The position numbers and the translations under genes are program-made. A stretch of DNA of 64,000 nt from Pullichristensenella sp963930055 (lineage in GTDB: Bacteria > Bacillota > Clostridia > Christensenellales > Aristaeellaceae), in the NCBI GenBank assembly GCA_963930055.1, contig CAWVKS010000010.1:186001-250000 (forward strand), in the 5' to 3' direction. Each line of letters opens with the position of its first letter. Position 1 is the first letter of the stretch. The notes under the pieces are model-generated. The model had not been told where the DNA came from and ran no database searches. It saw nothing but the letters and a program-made list of their open reading frames with translations. Positions 16,611-24,286 of this stretch are shown here, in pieces.

Positions 16611-18642
16611 ATGACCGCCTTGATGCGGCGCACGCCTGCGGAGGAACTTTCTTCCTTCTTGATCTTGAAGGACTTGAGGTCTCCGGTGTTGCCGGCGTGC
16701 GGGCCGCCGCAGATTCTCCTTGGAGAAGTCGCCCATGGTGTAGACCTTGACGCGTTCGCCGTACTTGGAGGTAAACAGGCCGATGGCGCCCTGCGCCTTG
16801 GCCTCGTCCACGGTCATCTCCTCGCAGGTGACGGGGAGATGCGCCTGGATGGCCTCGTTGACCAGCCCGCTCGACCTCGGCGAGCTCTTCCGGCGTCATC
16901 TTGCGGCCGAAGGAGAAGTCAAAGCGCAAGCGCTCGGCGGTGATGTTGGAAACCCTTCTGCGCCACCTCGTTGCCCAGCACCTTGCGCAGCGCCGCGTGC
17001 AGAAGGTGCGTGGCGGTGTGCAATTTGGCGGTCTCCTCGGTGTTGTCGGCCAGGCCGCCCTTGAAGCGCTGCTCCGCGCCGGCGTGGCTGGTGGCCTGAT
17101 GCTGCTTGAAGCGCTCCTCAAAGCCCTTCTCGTCCACCTCGATACCCTTCTCGTGCGCCATCTCCATCGTCAGTTCGATGGGGAAGCCCATAGGTGTCGT
17201 AGAGCTTGAAGGCGCTGCGGCCGTCGATGGTGCCGAAGGAATCGGCGTACTTCTTCATCTTCTCGCCGAAGTCGCGGATGGTCTCCAGCGCCTCGCGGAA
17301 CTTTTTGACGTTCTCGATGATCTCGACCATCTCCGGCGTCGGGCGCAGCGTGGAGCCGACGTTCTGCGCCACCTGCATGGCCTCGGCCAGCTTCCTGCCT
17401 TCTTCGCCCTCAAAGGCTTCGCGGAACTTTGCCTCCAGTGCGTTAAAGGCGTGCGGTGGCGCGCTTGACGTTGTTTAAAGACCTTCTCAAACTCGCTGGT
17501 GCCCTTCTTCAGCGTGCGCTGGAAGCGGTCCTCCTCCAGTTTGAGTTGTTCGAGTATATGCCGCCTCGTTGCGGCGCAGCTCAGGGTAGACGTCGCCATA
17601 CTGGTCGATGATGACCTTGGCCAGCTTCGGCGTGGAGCCCTCGGGCATGCCGATCTGCATGCCGTGGCGCACGGCGCCGGCGGATGAGGCGGCGCAGCAC
17701 ATAGCCCTGGTCGACGTTGGAGGGGGTCACGCCGCGGTCGTCGCCGATGATGAACGTGGCGGTGCGCATGTGGTCGGCGATGATGCGGAAGGGACTTGGT
17801 CACTTCCTCGTTTTCGCCGTAGGTCTTGCCGCTCAATTCGCCGATCTTGGCAAGGATGCCGGCGAAGATGTCCGTCTCGTAGACAGACTTCGCGGCCCAT
17901 CAGCACGCAGTAGTGCGCCTCAAGGCCCATGCCGGTATCGACGTTCTTCTGCTTCAGGGGCTTGAAGGAACCGTCGGCCTGCTTGTCGTACTGCATGAAC
18001 ACGTCGTTCCAGATCTCCAGGTAGCGCCCGCAGGAGCAGGCGGGAGAGCAGTCCGGGCCACAGGGCTCCTTGTCGGTGATGATGAACATCTCCGTGTCCG
18101 GGCCGCAGGGGCCGGTCAGGCCGGCGGGGCCCCTACCAGTTGTTCTCCTTGGGCAGGTAGAAGATGTGGTCGTCCTTGACGCCCATCTCGCGCCAGAGAT
18201 CGGCCGCCTCCTCGTCGCGCGGGCAGTCCTCGTTGCCGGCGAACACGGAGAAGGCGAGGCGGTCCTTGTCGATGCCCAGCCATTCGGGCTGGTCAAAAAC
18301 TCCCAGCTCCAGGAAATGGCTTCCTTCTTGAAATAATCGCCCAGCGACCAGTTGCCCAGCATCTCAAAGAACGTGAGGTGGCTGGGATCGCCCACGTCGT
18401 CGATGTCGCCGGTGCCGGATGCACAGCTTCATGCCACGTCCGTCAGCCGCGTGCCCACCTGGGGTGCTTCGCGCCCAGAAGGTAGGGCACCAGGGGGTGC
18501 ATGCCGGCGGTGGTGAACAGCACCGTGGGGTCGTTTTCCGGGATCAGCGAAGCGCTGGGGGATGACGGCGTGCGCTTTCTGCTGAAAGAATTTCAAAAAC
18601 AGGCTGCGCAGGTCGTTGGCGCTTTTGTATGTTGACGTTCAT
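16611..18642 (-). pseudogene. alaS: Alanine--tRNA ligase, multiply frameshifted and lacking the C-Ala domain
   Basis: Class II synthetase for tRNA-Ala. Pieces in several frames together cover the catalytic core (LTFFEMLGNWSLGDYFK, GPAGLTGPCGPDTEMF), the tRNA-recognition region and the editing domain with HTATHLLHAAL and CGGPHAGNTGD, which hold the four zinc-site residues. The rebuilt protein would be about 670 residues. It stops just after KIKKEESSSAGVRRIKAV, so the oligomerisation/C-Ala domain (about 200 residues in E. coli AlaRS) is absent. The start ATG 18642 has GGAGGA upstream, and a T-box and consensus promoter precede it. Most breaks are single-base insertions, about one per 125 bp. 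As the enzyme is normally essential, sequence error is the likelier cause unless another alaS exists outside the window. Confidence 0.8.
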
Positions 18643-18663
18643 GCTATCCTTCCTCCATATCCC

Positions 18664-18911
18664 AAAAAATGAAGCGCCTTTCGCGTTCAAGGACGAAAAG
18701 GCGCATTTCGCGGTACCACCCTGATTGGCCTTCGCTGGGAAGGCCCACTCGCGCCCGGTAACGGGGGCAGGCCGCCGCGCCATTTCCTGCGCGGTGCCGG
18801 CGCTTGCGCGCCCGAGGCGGCATATTCGCGCTTCCGGCACGGATTTTCACCAAATATCCGCTCTCTGAAGCCCCGGCGCGAACTTCTTCCTCTCGGCAAT
18901 GCATGTTTGCA
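18664..18911 (-). promoter_or_regulatory. T-box leader (alanine) controlling alaS
   Basis: The minus-strand leader carries the T-box signature GGTGGTACCGCG (about 18709-18722). A terminator stem GCGCCTTTTCG/CGAAAGGCGC follows, then a T run (18664-18704). Alanine is inferred from the downstream gene. Unlike the gene it controls, the leader looks intact. Confidence 0.88.
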
Positions 18912-18917
18912 AGGGCG

Positions 18918-18946
18918 ATTATAGCAAAACGCGCCGATAATGTCAA
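18918..18946 (-). promoter_or_regulatory. Promoter of alaS
   Basis: Minus strand TTGACA (18941-18946) and TATAAT (18918-18923) with a 17-bp spacer: full consensus. Confidence 0.9.
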
Positions 18947-18964
18947 CGAAAAGCGCGTGAATTC

Positions 18965-18993
18965 TTGCATTCCGCGCGGGAAATTGCTATAAT
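18965..18993 (+). promoter_or_regulatory. Promoter of ybaB-recR-trxB
   Basis: TTGCAT (18965-18970) and TATAAT (18988-18993), 17-bp spacer, divergent from the alaS promoter. Confidence 0.8.
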
Positions 18994-19029
18994 AGACCAA
19001 CGGAAGCGATTTTTTAGGAGGAATTTCCC

Positions 19030-19374
19030 ATGGCTAGAGGCGGATTTCCCGGTATGATGGGCGGCGCGAACATGCAGCAGCTGGCCCGGCAGGCGCAGAA
19101 GCTCCAGCAGCAGATGGCAAAGATGCAGGAAGAGCTCGACGCGCGCGAATTCGAGGCCGCGTCCGGCGGCGGCATGGTCACGGCCAGGGTCAACGGCAAG
19201 CGAGAGTTGCTCGCCATTTCCATCAAGCCCGAGGCCGTCGATCCCGACGACGTGGAGATGCTTGAGGACATGGTGATGGCGGCCGTCAACGAGGCCCTGC
19301 GCACCGCGGCGGAGACGGTCGAGCGCGAGATGGGCAAACTGACCGGCGGCATGGGCATGCCCGGCCTGTTCTAA
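19030..19374 (+). CDS. YbaB/EbfC family nucleoid-associated protein
   Basis: Small DNA-binding protein (114 residues) that acts as a dimer. It opens with a Gly/Met-rich stretch, then a helix-forming NMQQLARQAQKLQQQMAKMQ, followed by ASGGGMVTARVNGKRELLAISI and a C-terminal helix. This matches the YbaB fold. The start has TTAGGAGGA upstream. It sits directly before recR (3-nt gap), an arrangement found across many bacteria and the basis for proposing a link to recombination repair. Confidence 0.93.
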   Translation: MARGGFPGMMGGANMQQLARQAQKLQQQMAKMQEELDAREFEAASGGGMVTARVNGKRELLAISIKPEAVDPDDVEMLEDMVMAAVNEALRTAAETVEREMGKLTGGMGMPGLF

Positions 19375-19377
19375 ACC

Positions 19378-19974
19378 ATGGCGGAGGTCGAGGCCATCGC
19401 CAAACTGACCAACCAGCTTTCCAAGCTCCCCGGCATCGGGCGCAAGACCGCGCAGCGGCTGGCCTATCACATCGTCGGCATGGATGAGGAGCGCGTGCGC
19501 GAACTGGCGGTGGCCATCTTTGAGGGCAAGAAAAAGGTGCGCCTGTGCCCTGTGTGCGGCAACTATACGGATGGGGAGAAGTGCCCCATCTGCGCGGACG
19601 CCTCGCGGCGGCGGGACATCGTCTGCGTCGTGCGCGACCCGCGCGACGTCAACGCCTTTGAACGCATGCGCGACTACAACGGCCTTTACCACGTGCTCCA
19701 TGGGGTCATCTCGCCCATGGACGGCGTGGGGCCGGACGACATCCGCATCCGCGAACTGCTCGCGCGCCTTGCCGAGGGCGAGATCCAGGAGGTCGTGCTG
19801 GCCACCAACCCGGACGTGGAAGGCGAGGCCACGGCGGCCTACATTTCGCGCCTCATCAAGCCCATGGGCGTCAAGGTGACGCGCATCGCCCACGGCGTGC
19901 CGGTCGGCGGCGAATTGGAGTATACGGACGAAGTGACGCTCTCGCGCGCCTTCCAGGGGCGGCGGGAGCTGTGA
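19378..19974 (+). CDS. recR: Recombination protein RecR
   Basis: Subunit of the RecFOR/RecOR complex that loads RecA on SSB-coated gaps. It has 198 residues, the normal length. Domain order is clear: helix-hairpin-helix (LPGIGRKTAQRLAYHI), a four-Cys zinc finger (CPVCGNYTDGEKCPIC), a TOPRIM domain (IVCVVRDPRDVNAFER; VVLATNPDVEGEATAAYI) and the C-terminal RIAHGVPVGGELEYTDEVTL. It is co-transcribed with ybaB and followed after 34 nt by trxB. Confidence 0.97.
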   Translation: MAEVEAIAKLTNQLSKLPGIGRKTAQRLAYHIVGMDEERVRELAVAIFEGKKKVRLCPVCGNYTDGEKCPICADASRRRDIVCVVRDPRDVNAFERMRDYNGLYHVLHGVISPMDGVGPDDIRIRELLARLAEGEIQEVVLATNPDVEGEATAAYISRLIKPMGVKVTRIAHGVPVGGELEYTDEVTLSRAFQGRREL

Positions 19975-20008
19975 GCGCGCCTTGGACGCGCATGGGGGAG
20001 GACAGCAT

Positions 20009-20905
20009 ATGTATGACGTTGCGATCATCGGCGGGGGTCCCGCGGGGCTGACCGCGGGCATGTACGCCGCGCGCGCCGGCTGGAAAACGGTGCTCATCGA
20101 GCGCGGCCTGCCGGGCGGGCAGGCGGCCACCACCGACCGCCTGGAAAACTACCCCGGCTTTCCCGAAGGCGTGGGCGGCCCGGAACTGATGATGGCGTTC
20201 GCCGATCAGGCGGCCCGCTTCGGCATGGAGACGGAGTACGCCGAGGTGCGCGCGGTCGACCTTAAAAACAAGCGCCTGACGCTGGACGGCGGCGAGCTGG
20301 AAGCCCGCGCGCTCATCCTTGCCCTCGGCGCCACGCCGCGCAAGCTTGGCGTCCCCGGGGAACTGGAAAACATCGGCCATGGCGTCAGCTACTGCGCCAC
20401 CTGCGACGGCGCCTTCTATCGCGGCAAGCGCGTGGCCGTCATCGGCGGCGGCGATACGGCGGTCGAGGACGCGCTCTATCTCTCCCGCTTTGCCCACGTC
20501 ACGCTCATCCACCGCCGCGACCGTCTGCGGGCGATGGGCGCGCAGGTGGAAAAGCTCCGCGCCAGTGAAAATGTAGAGATGCTGCTCACCACCACCGTTT
20601 CGGCCATCGAGCGCGCCGAACAGGGCCTGCTTTTGCGCCTCTCGGGCGACAGGACGCTGGCGGTGGACGGCGTGTTCGTCGCCGTGGGCGTCGAGCCGCA
20701 GACGAAGCTGGTGGAAAACCAACTCTCCCTCGACGCGGGCGGCTACATACTCGCCGGCGAGGATACCGCCACCGCCATTCACGGCGTGTTCGCGGCGGGC
20801 GACTGCCGCAAAAAGCCGCTGCGCCAAGTCTCCACCGCCGTTGGCGACGGCGCGACGGCCGCCTATATGGCCGGCGTCTATCTTGAGGAAAGCGCGCAGC
20901 GCTGA
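20009..20905 (+). CDS. trxB: Thioredoxin reductase
   Basis: FAD/NADPH flavoenzyme that reduces thioredoxin (298 residues). The FAD-binding GGGPAGLTAGMYAARAG is at the N-terminus, and the redox CATC motif is at residues 129-132. An NADPH-binding GGGDTAVEDAL follows, and the C-terminal FAD site includes GVFAAGDCR. ATG 20009 is preceded by GGGGGAGGACAGC. A thioredoxin gene (trxA) lies about 8.5 kb away on the other strand, so the pair is encoded in the same region but not in one operon. Confidence 0.95.
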   Translation: MYDVAIIGGGPAGLTAGMYAARAGWKTVLIERGLPGGQAATTDRLENYPGFPEGVGGPELMMAFADQAARFGMETEYAEVRAVDLKNKRLTLDGGELEARALILALGATPRKLGVPGELENIGHGVSYCATCDGAFYRGKRVAVIGGGDTAVEDALYLSRFAHVTLIHRRDRLRAMGAQVEKLRASENVEMLLTTTVSAIERAEQGLLLRLSGDRTLAVDGVFVAVGVEPQTKLVENQLSLDAGGYILAGEDTATAIHGVFAAGDCRKKPLRQVSTAVGDGATAAYMAGVYLEESAQR

Positions 20906-20998
20906 CGTTTCACGCAGCCGTCGTCCCCTCGAAGCGGGCGGCGGCCGCGCGTTTTTGGCCGCAAACGAATTTTGTGCAACATTTTCCAGTTTCTCAAC

Positions 20999-21027
20999 TT
21001 GACAATCCGCTCAACTGGGTATATAAT
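20999..21027 (+). promoter_or_regulatory. Promoter of tRNA-Pro
   Basis: TTGACA (20999-21004) and TATAAT (21022-21027) with a 17-bp spacer. Confidence 0.9.
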
Positions 21028-21061
21028 AATTCATGTCGCTTGAAGACAGGCGGCACGGCTT

Positions 21062-21138
21062 CTGGGTGTAGCGCAGTTTGGTAGCGTGCTTGAATGGGGT
21101 TCAAGAGGCCGGAGGTTCAAATCCTCTCACCCAGACCA
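21062..21138 (+). tRNA. tRNA-Pro(GGG)
   Basis: Cloverleaf with acceptor CTGGGTG/CACCCAG, anticodon GGG in loop ATGGGGT on a CTTGA/TCAAG stem, and an encoded CCA end. Single-gene transcription unit with a consensus promoter. Confidence 0.95.
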
Positions 21139-21141
21139 TTT

Positions 21142-21191
21142 GAAAGCCCTCGAAAATGCCTGAAAAACAAAGGCTTTTCGAGGGCTTTCTC
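21142..21191 (+). terminator. Terminator after tRNA-Pro
   Basis: 15-bp perfect stem (21142-21156 with 21174-21188) just after the tRNA. The T run is weak. The next 145 bases up to the palindrome at 21338 hold nothing I can identify. Confidence 0.65.
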
Positions 21192-21337
21192 TATCAAATC
21201 CACGGCTCTGAATGCGGCTTCGAAGTCGGAAAGGGATCAAAAAAGCAATGGGGGCGCGCTCGCCGCTTTGTGGCTGGCCGTCATTGCGTTTTCCCCGCGG
21301 AGGACGGTTTTTGAAGAGGTATCCGCAGATGCCGCGC

Positions 21338-21359
21338 CCATCCGAAAATTTTCGGATGG
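21338..21359. promoter_or_regulatory. Perfect 22-bp palindrome at the bcp promoter, putative operator
   Basis: CCATCCGAAAA/TTTTCGGATGG with no spacer. Its right end overlaps the likely -35 position (21357-21362, TGGAAA) of a promoter whose -10 is TACAAT (21380-21385). The placement suits a repressor site for the peroxiredoxin gene. Which regulator binds is unknown. Confidence 0.5.
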
Positions 21360-21455
21360 AAATTTTCATGGGACTGTGATACAATAGACATGCGGTTTCG
21401 CGCCTACAAACACTTTCATCCCGCCCCGCGCGGATCTATCAAAGGAGGTCATCCC

Positions 21456-21908
21456 ATGTTGCCGACAGGCATACAGGCCCCGTCCTTTTCCCTGCCCGAC
21501 CAGGATGGGAAGCTTCACACGCTGGAGGAATACCGCGGCCGGAAGGTCGTCCTCTATTTCTATCCCAAAGACAACACCGCCGGCTGCACCAGGCAGGCCT
21601 GCGCGTTCGGCGAGCTCTATCCGCAGTTCACGGAAAAGGGCGCGGTGGTGCTGGGCGTGAGCAAGGACAGCGTCGCCTCGCACAAGAAGTTCGCGGAAAA
21701 GTACGGCCTGCCCTTTCCGCTGCTCTCCGACGAAGGGCTGGAAGTCATCCGGGCTTACGACGTCTGGCAGGAAAAGAACATGTACGGCAAAAAGACCATG
21801 GGCGTGGTGCGCACCACCTACCTCATTGATGAAAACGGTGTCATCGTCCGCGCCTTTTCCAAGGTCAAGGCGGGAGAAAACCCCCAGCAGATGCTGGACA
21901 CACTCTAA
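21456..21908 (+). CDS. bcp: Thiol peroxidase, Bcp/PrxQ type
   Basis: Atypical 2-Cys peroxiredoxin that reduces hydrogen peroxide and organic peroxides with thioredoxin (150 residues). The peroxidatic Cys44 is in TAGCTRQAC, and the likely resolving Cys49 is five residues on, as in PrxQ. YFYPKDNTAGC and the later RTTYLIDENG are family hallmarks. ATG 21456 follows AAAGGAGGT. The gene is 11 nt upstream of ybaK, so they are probably co-transcribed. A perfect palindrome overlaps its promoter and may give redox control. Confidence 0.93.
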   Translation: MLPTGIQAPSFSLPDQDGKLHTLEEYRGRKVVLYFYPKDNTAGCTRQACAFGELYPQFTEKGAVVLGVSKDSVASHKKFAEKYGLPFPLLSDEGLEVIRAYDVWQEKNMYGKKTMGVVRTTYLIDENGVIVRAFSKVKAGENPQQMLDTL

Positions 21909-21918
21909 GGAGGCGCCC

Positions 21919-22403
21919 ATGCGGGAAAAAACACGAAAAGACCAACGCCATGCGCGCGCTGGATCGCGTCAAGGCCGACTATGCCACCCATAGCTATGGC
22001 GACGGCGAGGCCGTCAGCGGCGTGGAGGTGGCGCACATGCTGGGGCAGGATGAGCGCCGCGTGTTCAAAACGCTGGTGACCGAGGGCAAGAGCCGCGCCC
22101 ACTACGTGTTCATGGTGCCGGTGGCCGAGGAACTCGACCTCAAAAAAGCCGCCGCCTGCGTGGGCGAAAAGGCGCTCTCCATGCTCAAGTCCAAGGAGCT
22201 TTTGCCCCTTACCGGCTATGTGCACGGCGGCTGTTCGCCCATCGGCATGAAAAAGCCGTTCCGCATCGTGGCGCACGAAAACGGCAAGGAACTTCGATAC
22301 CATACTCTTCAGCGCCGGCAAGATCGGCCTGCAGATCGAAACCAGCCTGGCAAACCTGCAAAAAGCCGTGCCCGTCGAGCTGGCGGACATCATCGTATCG
22401 TAA
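21919..22403 (+). pseudogene. ybaK: YbaK/EbsC family Cys-tRNA(Pro) deacylase, two frameshifts
   Basis: Trans-editing hydrolase that removes cysteine wrongly attached to tRNA-Pro. The body reads in one frame: ALDRVKADYATHSYGDGE, GVEVAHMLGQDERRVFKTLV, and LTGYVHGGCSPIGMKK, the conserved YbaK active-site region. Two breaks need one base removed each: an A run at 21926-21931, and near 22290, after which FDTILFSAGKIGLQIE and LADIIVS complete the protein. The corrected length is 160 residues, normal for the family. Both look like sequencing insertions rather than decay. Confidence 0.85.
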
Positions 22404-22415
22404 AGCGCGGGGCGC

Positions 22416-23063
22416 TCAATCCCACAGCCGGGGCGTGAAGTTGCCGATGGCGGTGGGGGAGGGCGCGCCGCTTTCCATGTTTTGCGGCCCGGGGGCGAGC
22501 AGCAAAAAGCCGCCCTCGCCGAAGCGATCCTTCTCCCCGCGCGCGTAGCCTTCCTCCACGCGCACGCGCACCACCTCGCCCGTCACCATCGCCGCCACGC
22601 CCGCGCCGCTCAGGTCGCGCGCTTCCCGCAGGCGGCATTCCATGGTGAGGAAACTTTCGGCGATAGCGGGAGCGTTTATCTCCTCGCAAGGCTCGCGCGT
22701 GAACCCGGCGGCGGCAAATTCATCCGTGCCCGCGCCGTTTTCGCGGATGGCGGCCATCATCGCCCGATAATGGGGCAGGGCAAGGAAGTTCAGGCAGAAA
22801 CAGCCGTCGCGCAATATGTTTTCGTAAGTGTGCGTGTGTTGGTAGAGGTTGCCCATCACGGCGAAGAAAGCCGTGCGGTCGCCATGGAAGCATGTCCAGG
22901 CGTGCGGGCAGAGGTTGGGCAGGCCGTTTTCCTTCCATGTGGTGATGGCGAACAGCGCCTGCGGCACCGCCGCGCACAGTTCCAGATGGGAAAACAGGTC
23001 GAATTCCTCGGGATAGGCGGGCCGAAAGTGCGCCGGCCGTTGCTTTCCGACAGAGATCTTCAT
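22416..23063 (-). CDS. Flavin reductase family protein
   Basis: FMN-binding split-barrel oxidoreductase (215 residues) of the DIM6/NTAB group. Visible features are ALFAITTWKENGLPNL near the start, then FFAVMGNL and NILRDGCFCLNFL, and a C-terminal barrel part. ATG 23063 is chosen because GGAGGT lies four bases upstream. An in-frame codon at 23075 lacks a site. It is convergent with ybaK and follows the NYN-LOTUS gene on the same strand after 54 nt. The physiological electron acceptor is unknown. Confidence 0.8.
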   Translation of the reverse strand: MKISVGKQRPAHFRPAYPEEFDLFSHLELCAAVPQALFAITTWKENGLPNLCPHAWTCFHGDRTAFFAVMGNLYQHTHTYENILRDGCFCLNFLALPHYRAMMAAIRENGAGTDEFAAAGFTREPCEEINAPAIAESFLTMECRLREARDLSGAGVAAMVTGEVVRVRVEEGYARGEKDRFGEGGFLLLAPGPQNMESGAPSPTAIGNFTPRLWD

Positions 23064-23117
23064 GCGAACCTCCAAAAACAGCGCGGCTGCCCACGCAAAG
23101 GGCAGCCGCGCGATATT

Positions 23118-24104
23118 TCAGCAAATTTTCAAAAGCATCGTGTGCGCCTCGTCCATCTCCACCACCAGCAGCTTCTGCTTTTCCAGCGCCTTCATCACGT
23201 CGCTGAAGCGCTTGAAGCCGATCTGCTTTTCGTCGAAGTCCGGGTAATCGGCCTGTATGGTGGCCTTGAGGATGGAGGGGTTGACGCGGTCGAAGCCGTC
23301 GTTCTTGAAGCGCTCCAGCGCCTGCGTGAACGCCGGCAGCCAGTTGGTCTTGTCCAGCTTGGGGTTCTGCGGCGCGTCGTTTACAGAGAGGCCGACCATC
23401 AGCGAGCTCTGCTCCGTCCACACGTGCAGTTTGGGCGATTTTTCCGCCAGCATACCCATGAGCTTGCCAAACGTGGCGCAGCCGTAGCTGCGCTCGGAGA
23501 AATCGGGGCGCAGGCGGGTGAGCGTGTCCTTGATCTCGCTGGCGTACATCTGCTCCTCGTCCTGGTCCTCGAGGATGGTGATGACCTGCGTGATGAGCTC
23601 GTCCACGTCGCCGTCCACCACGTTGTTTTCCTTGGCGCGTCCCTTTTTGACCGCCGGGCGTTTGACGGCAACGTTCTCCAGGAAGATGAACTCGTTGCAG
23701 GCGTTGATGAAGATCTCCGAAGCCGCCTCCGAACGCGAGATGCCCAATACGTGCTTGCCCATGCTCTTTAATTTGGCCACCAGCGGCTGATAGTCGCTGT
23801 CGCCGGAGACGATGCAGAAGCTGTCGATGAGGGGGTTGACATAGGCCACCTCCATGGCGTCGATGACCAGCTGTATATCCAGGTTGTTTTTCTGGCACTT
23901 GCCGTAGCGCAGGGAGGGCACGACGGAGAACGTGTTGGACAAAAGGCACTGCTTGAGGTCAGAATAGCGGTCTGTATACCCATAGACCTTGCCCAGCAGT
24001 ATATCGCCGCGGATCTTGACTTTTTCGATGATATAGCGCAACATGGACTCCTTCGCGCCTACGTTTTCCAGGTCCACAAAGACTGCAAAATTCGATTTAC
24101 CCAC
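23118..24104 (-). CDS. NYN-domain protein with two OST-HTH/LOTUS domains
   Basis: Predicted PIN-like ribonuclease fused to RNA-binding domains (328 residues). The NYN domain (about 5-130) carries the expected acidic residues: Asp11 (FVDLENV), Asp76 and Asp82 (LDIQLVIDAM), and Asp102/Asp104 (SGDSDYQPL). Two winged-helix LOTUS modules follow (about 175-250 and 258-328). They are marked by SYGCATFGKLMGML and QIGFKRFSDVMKALE. The GTG start at 24104 follows AAAGGAG. This domain architecture is known in bacteria and resembles eukaryotic MARF1-type proteins. Its RNA target is unknown. Confidence 0.87.
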   Translation of the reverse strand: MGKSNFAVFVDLENVGAKESMLRYIIEKVKIRGDILLGKVYGYTDRYSDLKQCLLSNTFSVVPSLRYGKCQKNNLDIQLVIDAMEVAYVNPLIDSFCIVSGDSDYQPLVAKLKSMGKHVLGISRSEAASEIFINACNEFIFLENVAVKRPAVKKGRAKENNVVDGDVDELITQVITILEDQDEEQMYASEIKDTLTRLRPDFSERSYGCATFGKLMGMLAEKSPKLHVWTEQSSLMVGLSVNDAPQNPKLDKTNWLPAFTQALERFKNDGFDRVNPSILKATIQADYPDFDEKQIGFKRFSDVMKALEKQKLLVVEMDEAHTMLLKIC

Positions 24105-24216
24105 AAAAAAACTCCTTTAACGGTTGCTTTCTTTATTGTATACCGGAATGGCCCGCCTGTCAACGCCGGAAGCGCGCCTTCATCCGCGAGAATTTTGCAA
24201 CGTTACCCAAAGCGCC

Positions 24217-24245
24217 TTGACAGCGTCAGGACAAGCGGCTACAAT
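24217..24245 (+). promoter_or_regulatory. Promoter of the membrane-anchored protein gene
   Basis: TTGACA (24217-24222) and TACAAT (24240-24245), 17-bp spacer. Confidence 0.8.
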
Positions 24246-24286
24246 TATACTAAGAATTTCTGTATCTGCTGGTAAGGAGCGTTCGT

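Noticed and set aside
20906..20990. Terminator after trxB
   Set aside because: The region is GC-rich with a T stretch, but I could not draw a convincing uninterrupted stem next to it.
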